Translations under genes and position numbers: made by a program
Source of the DNA: Uropetala carovei
Taxonomy: Eukaryota; Arthropoda; Insecta; Odonata; Petaluridae
Reading direction: 5' to 3'
DNA: 64,000 nt
Assembly (NCBI GenBank): GCA_036926305.1
Contig: JAXCHB010000146.1
Span: forward strand, 434,001 to 498,000
Notes under the pieces: model-generated
Databases searched by the model: none
What the model saw: the letters and a program-made list of their open reading frames with translations, nothing else
Told to the model about the DNA's origin: nothing
Shown here: piece by piece, positions 1-10,788 of the stretch
Position numbering within the stretch: the first letter of the stretch is position 1
How the letters are laid out: every line of letters starts with the position of its first letter

Positions 1-2867
1 AGTGGAGAGTGAGGGATTGGGAGGGTGGGAGAATATAGGAGGTAGTGATGGATGGGGAATAGGGGGAGGGGGGAATGGTAGGGGAGAGGGAGCAGAATTG
101 GAGGGAGGGAGAGAATAGGAGTTAGTGATGTTTGGGGAACAGGGGGAGGAATGGAAGTGGAGAGGGAGGAGAATGGGAGGTTGGGAGAGAACAGGAGGTA
201 GTGATGGATGGGAATAGGGGGGAGGAATGGGTGGCGTTAGGGAGGAGAATGGGAGGGTGGGAGAAAATAGGAGGTACTGATGGATGGGGAACAGTGGCAG
301 GAATATGAGGGGTGAGGGGGGAGAATGGGAGGGTGGGTCAGAAGAGGAGGTAGTGATGTAATTGGAACATAGGGAGGAATCGGAGCGGAGAGGGAGGAGA
401 ATGGGGGAGTGGGATAGAATAGGATGTAGTGATGGATGGTGAACAGGGGGAGGAATGGAAAGGGAGAGGATGGAGAATGGGAGGGTGGGAAAAAATATTA
501 GGTAGTGATGGATGGGGAATAGGGGGAGGAATGAGAGGGGAGAGGGAGTAGAAGGGGAGGGTGGGAGAAAATAGGAGGTGTTGATGGATGGGAAGCAGGG
601 AGAGAAATGCGAGGGGTGAGGGGGGAGAGTGGGAGGGTGGGAGAAAATAGGATGAAGGGATGGATGGGGAATTAGTGAGAGGAATGGGAGGGGAGAGGGA
701 GGTGAATGGGGGGTGGGAGAGCGTAGGAGATGGTGATGGATGTAAAATAGGGGGAGGAATAGGAGGGGAGAGTGAGGAGAATGGGAGGGGAGAGTGAGTA
801 GAATGGGAGGGAATGGGTGTTAGTTATGAATGGAGAAATGAGTGGAGGAGAGGAAGGGGAGAGGGAGCAGAATGGGAGGTTGGAAAGGAATAGGAGTTAA
901 TGATGGAAGTAGAAATTTGGGGAGGAGTGGGAAAGGACAAGGAGGAGAATGGGGGTGTGGGAGGGAACATTATGTAGTGTTGGAAGCAGAATAGGGGTGC
1001 AAAGGGAGGGAGGCGGAAGGAGAAGGGAGGGAGGGAGTGAATAGGGAGTGGTGATGTGTGGATAATAGTAGGTAGGAATGGGAGGGGAGAGGGAGGAGGA
1101 TGGGTGGGTGGAAGATAATACGAGGTAGTGATGAATGGGGAATAAAGGGGAGGAATGGGTCGGGAAAGGGAGGAGAATGGTAGGGTGGGAGAGAATATGC
1201 GGTAGTGATGGATAGGGAACAAGGCGAGGAATGGGTGGGGAGAGTCAGGAGAAAGGGATGCTGGGAGAGAATAGGAGGTTGTCATGTATGGGGAACAGGG
1301 TGCGGAATGGGAGGGGAGGGGGAAGAGAATGGGAGGGTGTGAATCGGTAAGAGGTAGGGATGGATGGAGAAAAGGGGGGAGTGTTGGGAGGAGAGAGGGA
1401 GGTGAATGGGAGGTTGGGAGAGAATAGGAGGAAGCGATGGAAGGAGAAAAGAGGGGGGAAAGGGAGGGGGGGAGGGGGATGGGAGTGTGTGTGTGAATAG
1501 GCGGTAGTGAAGGATGGGGAACAGAGCGGAGGAATGGGAGGGGGGAGGGAGGGGTATTGTATGGTGGGAGAGAATAGGAGGTTGTGATGGATGGAGAAAT
1601 GAGGGGAGGAGTGGGAAGGGGGAGGCAGGGGAATGGGAGGGAAGGGGTGAATAGAACGGAGTGATGGATTTAGAAAAGAGGGGAGGACTGGGAAGGGAGA
1701 GGGAGTGGAATGGGGGTGTGGGAGTCCATAGGTGATGGTGATGGGTGGAGAAAAGAGGGAGGAATGGGATGGGGGAGTAAGGGGAATGGGAGGGTGGGTG
1801 CGCATAGGAGGTAATGACGGATGTAGGGAAGGGGGGAGGAAGGGTGTGGGGGAAGGGAAGGGAATGGGAGTGTGGAAAAAATAGGACGAAAGATGGATTG
1901 AGAAAGGAGGGGAGGAGTGGGAGGGGAGAGGGAGGAGAATGGGAGGGAGGAAGAGAATATGAGGGAGTGATGGATTGAGAAAAGACGGGAGGAGTGGGAG
2001 GGGGGAGGGAGGGGAATGGGAGGGTGGGAGTGAATAGGAGGTAGTGATGAATGGAGAAAAGAAGGGAGGAATGGGAAGGGGAAGGGGGGGGGGGGGGGTG
2101 TGAGAGGTGCATGGAGTGTGGTAGTGAATAGGCGGTAGTGATGGATTGAGAAAAGAGGGGAGGAGTCGGAGGGTGGAGGGAGGGGAATGGGAGTTTTGGA
2201 GTGAATAGAAGGTATTGATTGATGGAGAAAAGTGGGGAGGAGATAGGGCATTGGGAGTTTGGGAGAGAATAGGAGGTAGTGATGGATGGAGAAAAGTGGG
2301 GAGGAGTCGGAGGAGGGAGGGAGGGGAATGGGAGGGAGGGACTGAATAGTGGATGTACGTAAGGGGGGACGAATGGGGGGGGGAAGGAAGGGGAAAGGTG
2401 CGGGAAGAAAATAGGACGTAGTGATGGATGGAGGAAAGAGGGGAGGAGAGGGAGGGGGGAGGTGTGGGAGGGGAGAGGGAGGGGAATTGGGGGGTGGAAA
2501 TGAATAGTAGGTAGTGATGGATTGAGAAATGAGGGGAGGAGTGGTATGGGGGAGGGAGGGGAATTGGGGGGATGGGAGTGAATAGGAGGATAGTGCTGTA
2601 TGGAGAAAAGAGGTGAGGAGTGGTAGGGGAGATGGAGGGGAATGGGAGGGTGGGAATGAATAGGAGGTAGTGATGAATGGAGAAAAGAGGGCAGGTGTGG
2701 GAGGGGGGAGTGAGGGGATTTGGAGTGTGGGAGTGAATAGGAGGTAGTGATGTATTGATAAAAGAGGGGAGGAGGGGAATGGAGAGGGTGCGGAATGGGA
2801 GTTTGGGGGTGAATAGGAGGTGAATGGAGAAAATATGGGGGGAATGGGAGGGGGGAGGGGGGGAATA
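1..2867 (+). repeat. Degenerate ~76-bp G/A-rich minisatellite
   Basis: The plus strand is almost pure purine. A landmark such as GTAGTGATGGATGG recurs every 75-78 bases (near 43, 121, 198, 273, 349 and 426, and onward), giving about 37-38 degenerate units. Each unit holds blocks such as GGGAGGGTGGG, so G-quadruplex folding of the plus strand is plausible. A run of about 17 Gs lies near 2082-2098. Several long Pro/Ser-rich minus-strand reading frames at 824-2251 are by-products of the purine bias and are not annotated as genes. The array runs off the left edge. Confidence 0.9.
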
Positions 2868-2876
2868 AGTTAATAA

Positions 2877-3273
2877 AATATCAATTCTAATGACAGAAAG
2901 GTGATCTGCAAACTTGTCTCTTTATTCGGCTGTAAGATCATCTTTGATGTTGTGTAGTTCCGGAAACAGGTAAAATTCTTTTTGCAGGATGTTTTTCTTA
3001 TAATAGATCCAATTTTTCAATGAATATCGAAATAACATTTTTGTAATCAATGAGTGTCCCTTGCTTTCCTTGAAGTCGTAAATTAAGTTAATTAAATTTT
3101 TTAAATATTACAGCCTTGTAAAGAACATCCTTTTTCACCGACTTAAATCATTGCAAATGTCAATTTTGTTTTCATTAAGGTAACATAAAAATATGCTATC
3201 GCATAATTCTACAGAACGTGTCAAACAATTCCCTTTCCATGGCCAACGAACTTCAACAAGCGAACAAACTGCT
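2877..3273 (-). pseudogene. hAT transposase fragment (same family as 31099-32974)
   Basis: This segment is the reverse complement, with few changes, of about 31790-32190, which is the middle of the hAT transposase remnant described there. It shows the same frame breaks and no terminal repeats, so it is a broken piece of a copy in the opposite orientation. It abuts the purine minisatellite on the left and a reverse-transcriptase fragment on the right. It has no coding capacity. Confidence 0.8.
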
Positions 3274-3274
3274 T

Positions 3275-4070
3275 ATTATACAGACTTATCGAAAACGTAG
3301 ACGACCGCAACACTCTGCAAATTGATATAAACGAGTTTGCAGACTGGTCTACTAGGTTAATAAACGTAGACAAACCAAATTTCTACACTTCAGTCGCAGT
3401 AAAAGTAGAGTGGATTATATTTATGTATTAGATGGTAGGAGATTAACAGAAGATTGTTTGTGTAAATACCTGGGGGTAACCTTCACGAGAGACTTGCAAG
3501 GGAGCTCAGATCGACAGAGCTGTTGCGAAAGCTTATAGAGCTTTACATTTCATAATGAGAGTGCTAGGAAAAAGCACACTTAGGGCGAAGGAAGTGGCTT
3601 ACAAATCATTAGTTAGGCCAATACTTGAATATGGAGCCATGGTATGGGATCCTCACCATGTAGGGCAAGTGAAAGAGTTAGAAATGATACAGAGGACTGC
3701 AGCACGATTCGTTCAAGGTAATTTCAAAAGAGGTGAGAGCGTTTCGAAAATGATCAGTAACTTAGGGTGGGAGTCGCGGGAGCAAAGGAGAGATTTCTCT
3801 AGATTGAGCGGAATTTATAATGCTTACGTTGGGAAACAATCGTGGATGGATATAGCCGTCAGAATGGGCGAACCGAAACATTATGAACGTAGGGATCATA
3901 AATTCAAAATAGAACCCTTAGGACAGAAGATAGACTTGGGAAAGTTTTCGTTCCTGAATAGGGGGATTGAGAGATGGAACAGTTTACCGGCGGATATTTT
4001 TTAGCCTTTTCCCTCAAAATTGGGTCTCTTCAAGAGGAAGGTCAGAAGACATATATGTTATAAATCATAA
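3275..4070 (+). pseudogene. Non-LTR retrotransposon reverse transcriptase, C-terminal fragment
   Basis: The 3555-4004 frame contains VAYKSLVRPILEYGAMVWDP followed by ELEMIQRTAARFV, the segment after the RT palm that is typical of Jockey/CR1-type elements. Upstream, 3275-3550 carries the preceding part (DINEFADWSTRLINVDK, KYLGVTFTRDL) in shifted frames. The frame meets a stop at 4003-4005 where the family would continue; after it the same frame reads PFPSKLGLFKRKVRRH and stops at about 4067. The catalytic YADD/FADD is not present. The next ~140 bases look like 3' UTR. The copy is dead, 5'-truncated, with at least two frameshifts and one nonsense change. Confidence 0.85.
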
Positions 4071-4351
4071 TTATTGTATATAATATCCGTATTTAACGAC
4101 CAAGTGAGGGAGAAGTAAGGGAATGCTTGGCAGGGTGATGTACGGTGGGGACTTCGTGGGCCCCGTGACCGCTACGGTAGTTATGAACCCGCGAAAATCC
4201 ACCACTGGAATGTGTTTATATATGTATGTATATAGGTATTTGTTTGTATTTATGCTTTTCTTTTAACCCCTAAAAATTCAGTGTATTATTCAATTATGTG
4301 TGGGGAATATTTATGTTACTTTTTATTGAATTATATTGTTGCCACCTGGCC

Positions 4352-4684
4352 CTATGGCCAACTTGTAACAATTTGCTTAATAATAAAATTATCCGCGTAT
4401 TTCACTGTTCTTATAATCCTTCCTCCGATTTTGAAATCTCCCTTGCCTTCTAACGATTCTTTCATTAGGCTCTCTCCATGTGTATTAAATAGGTTCGGCG
4501 ATAGGCAATCTCCCTGTCTTACTCCTTTACCGATATTATTATACTCTTTTTTATTAACTTCACTCAGATGTATACACGCTTTCAAATCTGAAATATTAAT
4601 GTATGTTAATAAATTTGATTGAAAAGCTGTACATAATAATAAAAGTATATAAGAAACAATGTTGATAAAATTTTTCCCTGCCAT
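4352..4684 (-). pseudogene. Reverse transcriptase fragment with YADN in place of YADD
   Basis: The minus-strand frame reads KGVRQGDCLSPNLFN, then IGGRIIRTVKYADNFII. This matches RT motifs of a LINE: the GVRQGCxLSPxLFN block and the YADD catalytic block, here with the second aspartate replaced by asparagine. Only about 110 codons remain, and the frame begins in non-RT sequence. Related shorter pieces of the same segment occur at 23950-24110 and 54737-54880. It is a degenerate relic from a different LINE lineage than the CR1-like copies at 44107-49345. Confidence 0.75.
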
Positions 4685-4954
4685 ATAAATAGACTGTAAA
4701 TTCTGGTTTAATCAACATATGCCATACCTCTTTCTTAAAGAAATTCATGATCATTTACAGGCGACACCCAAGATTCGACAGGGATGCGTTCCTAAAAACT
4801 CGGTCGAATCTCGAACAGTCGAATGTCGAGAGCCGTTTTCTCATAAAAGTACGTTATTTTTGGAAATGCCTTCCAGCATCTCGGAATAAAATTGAGTTCC
4901 ATCTCATATTATATCAAGTTAAAATAACATTACTAACGTGCTAAGAAAACAATA

Positions 4955-5756
4955 TACGCTGACGATTGCAAGATTTTCGAGCAAATTAATAATTCTCACG
5001 TTAGCGATTGCCTTCAAAATTGTCTTTTTAAGCTTTCTGACTGGTGTCAAATATGGAAATTAACTCTTAACCCAAATAAATGCGCGGTCATCTCTTTTAC
5101 ACAACGAAATCATCCTATCGACACCTCCTACTCCATCCGCAATATTCCGATTCCTAAGGTCCTATCCCAAAAAGATCTTGGTGTATCTTTTGATGCTAAA
5201 CTTCCTTTTTCTCTTCACGTCGATAAAATAACATCTAAAGCTCTGTTTAACCTTGGTCTTCTTTATCGATTTAAGGAGATAAATGACCCTTTGGCTCTAA
5301 AATCCTTCTTCTTAGGATTCGTTCTCCCTATCTTGGACTACTGTTATCCCGTGTGGGGTACAGCATCACCAACCAATCTTAAGTGTCTTGAGCGTCCTTT
5401 GAATTTTTTTATTGCCATTGCGAAAAATCGTCTTTCGTTCTCTGAGCAAACAAGGCGTTCTCGCTGCTCTCAAACTGTGTCCTTTACACCTCAGGCAGCA
5501 ATACTTTGACCTTAATTTCCTTCACTCTGCGGTGAACGGACATTTTAGGTCTACTGAAATTCCCTCATTCTTTTCTTTATGTGTTCTTTCACGCTGCACA
5601 CGTTTGAATTCTCTATTTCATCTTCCGTCTTATCGTCTGTCTATATCTCAAAGGTCCCTTTTCTATCGCATTCCTTCCTCTTTTAACTCCCTATTAAATA
5701 TCGATGGATATTTAATACAAGTCTTCCATACTCCATGCCTCCATAGGTGGTGATTA
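4955..5756 (+). pseudogene. Jockey-like reverse transcriptase, 5'-truncated at the YADD motif
   Basis: The open frame begins exactly at YADDCKIFEQINNS (YADD at 4955-4966) and continues without stops through LSDWCQIWKLTLNPNKC, KDLGVSFDAKLPFSLHVDKI and FFLGFVLPILDYCYPVWG to 5509. A frameshift near 5450 moves the rest into the frame ending at 5753, which carries the C-terminal tail. These are the palm motif and the downstream region of Jockey-clade elements. The 5' boundary falls at the catalytic motif, as expected from truncated reverse transcription or later deletion. No endonuclease or fingers domain remains. Confidence 0.88.
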
Positions 5757-5999
5757 TCCCTGACAGTGCTTTGTATTGTTTTCTTTTTATTATAATGTAA
5801 TTAGTATCTATGTTTCCGTGGTTTATTTTATATTGTTTGAAACTTCTCATATTTACGGAAATAATTTTTAATTTGTTGTATTATATACATATTTATTCTT
5901 CATTCGCTTATTTTTTATATTTGTGTATTGTTTTGTGTGTATCCAATGAGAAGGCCATTGTGCTGATTTTGGACCAATACGAGTATAAATAAATAAATA
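4955..5999 (+). mobile_element. 5'-truncated Jockey-like LINE copy with A-rich 3' tail
   Basis: The RT remnant is followed by about 240 bases of AT-rich 3' UTR ending in GAGTATAAATAAATAAATA, a simple AAATA-type tail typical of insect Jockey elements. Sequence to the right shows no family resemblance. No clear target duplication was found. Confidence 0.75.
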
Positions 6000-6676
6000 T
6001 TAAATCATTAAAAGCATACAATAATTTAAGACTAAAGAAAATCGACTTATATAAAAGTATTGTCATACCTAAAATCTTTTTCAACTGTGCTTACGGGACT
6101 TTGTTTATTAATTGAGAAGTTGTAAAATTTTTGTTGGCTAGGGGAATGGATAAAATAGTTTCAATCCTTCAGCTCCAAATAATATTTTTTCCTTAGAAAT
6201 AGTAATAAGGGAAACCCAGACATCCTGAATCGCAGTGACGCCTGCTGCACTGGTTGACATGAGCACGAACAATGAAAATGAAGTCTTATTCATGTATGCT
6301 CAACAATTCTTTTAACAATTCACTAAAAATTTAAGTGGAATGTTAATTGAAATTCAAGATTTGCATAAAATGCGTAAGAACTTGTCATTGTAGTACTTAA
6401 ACTGACACAGGATGCAGTGCTCATATTTGTAATGAAATTAATCAACTCACAGGAAATTTCCTCTGTATTTTTATAACCTATAAAAAAACTTTTAGTAAAG
6501 TTTTACATAGATGATGTTTAAGACAAAAATCCAATGTATATTATTTAGATTAAATAGAAAGGTTTCTATAACAGTATTTCTTGCAAATTTGTGGGTGTCA
6601 GCCGTGAAACTAACTATATTTGTGTATAAGAATTTTATTGCTAAGATGTGGAGATCGATATAATCTTAACTGATTT
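6000..6676. other. AT-rich interval with no recognised feature
   Basis: No open frame of note, no terminal repeats and no resemblance to other parts of the window were seen. Confidence 0.5.
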
Positions 6677-6684
6677 ATGTAGAC

Positions 6685-7557
6685 CAATGGTCTTCAACCT
6701 TTTTCAGTCACCGCCCACTTTTACCATATGTTGTACTTTGAAATAAGTTCACCGCCCACCCAGTGGCGTATTGAGGGTTTCTGGCGCCCGGGGCAAAGGA
6801 TAATTTTGCGCCCCCAGTAGCAAAGCGATTTACGGAGGGGGGAGGGGGGGTTCATATCGCACCACGACCTGACGGGTGCTAATTTGATATTTTTTTGGCC
6901 CCCTGCACTCGGCGCCCGGGATTTTAAACCACTGGCCGCTTTTCAGCATTTCTTTCCTAAATGGCACATACTAGTTAGGATTACCATATTCTGATAATAA
7001 AACCCGGACAAATTTAATTTTAAACCTAAAACGTAGAATATTTTCTTTAAAATCAAGGTATCTAATTGCTCAAGTCTATAGTGTTAAGATTTCGATGGGC
7101 ATAACCAGAAAAAAATGGAATTTATTTGCTAAAATCTCGGTAAATTTTAAGAAAATCCGGACGTATGGTAACCCTAATACTAGTAGGAATTTAGTTAGAT
7201 GAGACTACCGAATACAGTCTCAGTGGTAATAACAGTGTTTAAAAATTTGATTTTATATATTTGATAAAATTAAACTTAAACGCTTCGCTACTTCTGCGAG
7301 AGACTCCGACCACCCTCATGGGCCTTTCGATTTTACCGCAGCATGGATACGTTGTCGCTAGTATAGTATGATATGATACTATAGTTAACGACAAACGAAC
7401 TGTAACAGTTTTACGTAAAATAGTTGTACAAAATATGTATGCGTATCATTAAGCTTTTTTTTAGAAATTTATTTTTCAGTGTACAAATTAGAATAGCATT
7501 TGGTGAGTTCTTTAACGCCCACCAAAAATCCAAAACCGCCCACCTTGAAGACCACTG
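6685..7557 (-). mobile_element. Non-autonomous hAT deletion derivative with 8-bp target duplication
   Basis: The ends are CAATGGTCTTCAACC at 6685 and its near-inverse CTTGAAGACCACTG ending at 7557. Flanks are ATGTAGAC (6677-6684) and ATGTAGGC (7558-7565), 7 of 8 identical, as expected for hAT. Sequence 6685-6760 matches the right end and 6940-7557 matches the left ~640 bases of the hAT at 31099-32974, in reverse orientation, while the transposase is missing. A truncated copy of the same nested MITE seen at 32701-32897 lies at 6761-6920, at the same internal position. It is a cut-down derivative of that family. Confidence 0.9.
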
Positions 7558-7565
7558 ATGTAGGC

Positions 7566-9360
7566 GTTTACCTCCCTCACCTTCGGTTTCTTTTACCAAT
7601 CATCGTGATTTGATTTTCCCCTAATTTAACTAAACGTTCTTCTCGTTGTTCTTTTGTTTCTTTATTTACACGAAATTCGTAATTTACTGTGAACTTTTCT
7701 AATATTTCCAAACGCTTATTTTTATTTTCATTCTCTAAACTCTATACGTTTTTTTCTCGTTAATCTCACTAGCCTTCCTTCCTCCGTTTCATTTTATATT
7801 TTTCAGTGCGCTTTATAAAAAGAGTATAATTTAAAAGTTTTTTATATATTTTTATTTATACCGCTTGTGTCTGCGTTCTCCAACCTGACCTTTACAACTC
7901 GATTCACATAGTTTCCTGATCAGTCTCCTGTCTTTCTAGTCTAAGCGTATATCGTTTAATCGTTTATATCTAATTCGTGAGTGAAAAACTTATTTTTTAT
8001 GCGAAGGTATATTCGCCGATTTTATCTCTTTGGAATTATATCGAGTTTCGATTAAATTAAATTAATTTTTCCGTTTTCGTTTCTATTCCACACATTTCCA
8101 TAAAGGTTTTCAAAAATATTAAGACGGTTTTTGTTCATTTTTTCGCCCACTTCCTTTGATTTTTCATACAAATTAAGTTGAACATAACGTTGATCGATTT
8201 AACTGTCCGTTTCAGATATTGCTGAAAATTTTCATTCTGTTTTTGGCAAGTGATGCAAAAATAAGCGGTAACAAGAATTAGTTCCGAAGAGCGAAAGTCA
8301 CTATTCGATGCGTTATGACTTCTTTTAAATCTTCATATAGTTTTTTTTTTTGCCCGTTCATAAGATCGAGATATCCACGACTCTTCGAAAGCTGCCTATT
8401 TTCCAATGACTTACTTTCCTTGTAAAAGTTCATCGTCGGCGTCACAGCGTTGTGTCTCATCGTGACGTCACCATGAAAGGCAAAATTTTTCGCGTGATAG
8501 AGTACCAAGCGCTAATTTTTTAATGTTGATATCTCTCCCTATCTGATGCGACGGTGCGTGGTTCCGAACAAGGTCGCATCCTCCGAAGACTGAGACGGTA
8601 GCTGCTGGTCTCCGACTGAGGAGGAGAGGGGAGGGGTGGATAGGGATGGAGAAGAGCTCAGGGGGAGGGGAAGGTGGGGAGGGAGGAAATGGGGGAGGGG
8701 CCAATTGTTTTTCCCAAGGAAATTCAAGTCCAACAAGACACAGTAACTCTTACACAGAGATTCCCGAAGTACGGCTTATAATTCATATTTATCGTTAAGT
8801 CTAAAAGCAAAACTAAATAAGGCAACTCTCCATTAGTTTTTTAAAGATATCTACAAATTTCAAGATACACGACGCAACGCACTTTCTCGTATGCATAATC
8901 TCATGATTTACATTTATTACTGCGATCCGTAAAATCCAAATACCGTTCTATTTACACAAACATTTCACGGAAAAAGGAAGCGCAAATAATCGTATTTTCG
9001 ATTTAAATGTGGCGTTTTATCGCCTCGATAAGAGTGAAAGTGGTTTAAAGTAACGGTTTGGGATTTCCTCAGATAAAAATAGAAAACCTAGTGAATTACA
9101 TTCGACTCGAGGAAATTGCATCCAATGTGGAACCAATTGTTTATCATTTATTATGATTTCGACACAATGAAAAAGTTTGGCCATGTCTTTCGTCAAGCCC
9201 TTTTACTTAGAAGACACTGCCTAGAAGGAAAATTTCTTGTACAACTGATTTAATTCAACTCCTAGATTAAAACTTTCCGAATTCTATTACGCGCGCTGGC
9301 AATATATCCATGCGAGCATTTCGACGGCTCTATCGGCAGTCGCACATTGAGCCGATCCTC
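7566..9360. other. No recognised gene; one G-rich tract
   Basis: Mostly AT-rich sequence with no credible coding frame. A purine block of about 80 bases at 8618-8701 (GGGGAGGGG-like) contrasts with its surroundings and creates proline-rich minus-strand frames that I do not accept as genes. Nothing else was identified. Confidence 0.5.
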
Positions 9361-10788
9361 CCCCTTCCCCTCTCAATCCTTACTAAACCCCTCCCCCACC
9401 CCCCAGATCAACCCCTTCCCCTCTCGATCCTTACTAAACCCCTCCCCCACCCCCCAGATCAACCCCTTCCCCTCTCGATCCTTACTAAACCCCTCCCCCA
9501 CCCCCCAGATCAACCCCTTCCCCTCTCGATCCTTACTAAACCCCTCCCCCACCCCCCAGATCAACCCCTTCCCCTCTCGATCCTTACTAAACCCCTCCCC
9601 CACCCCCCAGATCAACCCCTTCCCCTCTCAATCCTTACTAAACCCCTCCCCCACCCCCCAGATCAACCCCTTCCCCTCTCGATCCTTACTAAACCCCTCC
9701 CCCACCCCCCAGATCAACCCCTTCCCCTCTCGATCCTTACTAAACCCCTCCCCCACCCCCCAGATCAACCCCTTCCCCTCTCGATCCTTACTAAACCCCT
9801 CCCCCACCCCCCAGATCAACCCCTTCCCCTCTCGATCCTTACTAAACCCCTCCCCCACCCCCCAGATCAACCCCTTCCCCTCTCGATCCTTACTAAACCC
9901 CTCCCCCACCCCCCAGATCAACCCCTTCCCCTCTCAATCCTTACTAAACCCCTCCCCCACCCCCCAGATCAACCCCTTCCCCTCTCAATCCTTACTAAAC
10001 CCCTCCCCCACCCCCCAGATCAACCCCTTCCCCTCTCGATCCTTACTAAACCCCTCCCCCACCCCCCAGATCAACCCCTTCCCCTCTCGATCCTTACTAA
10101 ACCCCTCCCCCACCCCCCAGATCAACCCCTTCCCCTCTCAATCCTTACTAAACCCCTCCCCCACCCCCCAGATCAACCCCTTCCCCTCTCGATCCTTACT
10201 AAACCCCTCCCCCACCCCCCAGATCAACCCCTTCCCCTCTCAATCCTTACTAAACCCCTCCCCCACCCCCCAGATCAACCCCTTCCCCTCTCGATCCTTA
10301 CTAAACCCCTCCCCCACCCCCCAGATCAACCCCTTCCCCTCTCGATCCTTACTAAACCCCTCCCCCACCCCCCAGATCAACCCCTTCCCCTCTCGATCCT
10401 TACTAAACCCCTCCCCCACCCCCCAGATCAACCCCTTCCCCTCTCGATCCTTACTAAACCCCTCCCCCACCCCCCAGATCAACCCCTTCCCCTCTCGATC
10501 CTTACTAAACCCCTCCCCCACCCCCCAGATCAACCCCTTCCCCTCTCGATCCTTACTAAACCCCTCCCCCACCCCCCAGATCAACCCCTTCCCCTCTCAA
10601 TCCTTACTAAACCCCTCCCCCACCCCCCAGATCAACCCCTTCCCCTCTCGATCCTTACTAAACCCCTCCCCCACCCCCCAGATCAACCCCTTCCCCTCTC
10701 GATCCTTACTAAACCCCTCCCCCACCCCCCAGATCAACCCCTTCCCCTCTCAATCCTTACTAAACCCCTCCCCCACCCCCCAGATCAT
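9361..10788 (+). repeat. 51-bp C-rich minisatellite, 28 units
   Basis: Twenty-eight head-to-tail 51-base units start at 9361 and repeat exactly every 51 bases. Each unit starts CCCCTTCCCCTCTC and ends ACCCCCCAGATCAA. By reading I see one variable site only, base 15 of the unit: G (TCGATCC) in 20 units and A (TCAATCC) in units 1, 6, 12, 13, 16, 18, 25 and 28. As 51 is a multiple of three, several frames stay open across the array (507 and 492 codons) and are artefacts. The minus strand has G-runs of 4-6 separated by short loops in every unit, a strong G-quadruplex pattern, with i-motif potential on the plus strand. Confidence 0.97.

Noticed and set aside
824..2251. Four long Pro/Ser/His-rich minus-strand frames
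   Set aside because: They are translations of the purine-strand minisatellite. Pyrimidine-rich complement lacks stop codons, and frames overlap each other heavily.
4754..4830. Possible Tigger-type terminus (CAGGCGACACCCAAGATTCG)
   Set aside because: It resembles pogo termini with a GGGATGCGTTCCTAAAAAC inner part, but no matching second end or TA pair was found.
9361..10788. CRISPR-like array
   Set aside because: Units are contiguous identical repeats with no variable spacers, in a eukaryotic context.
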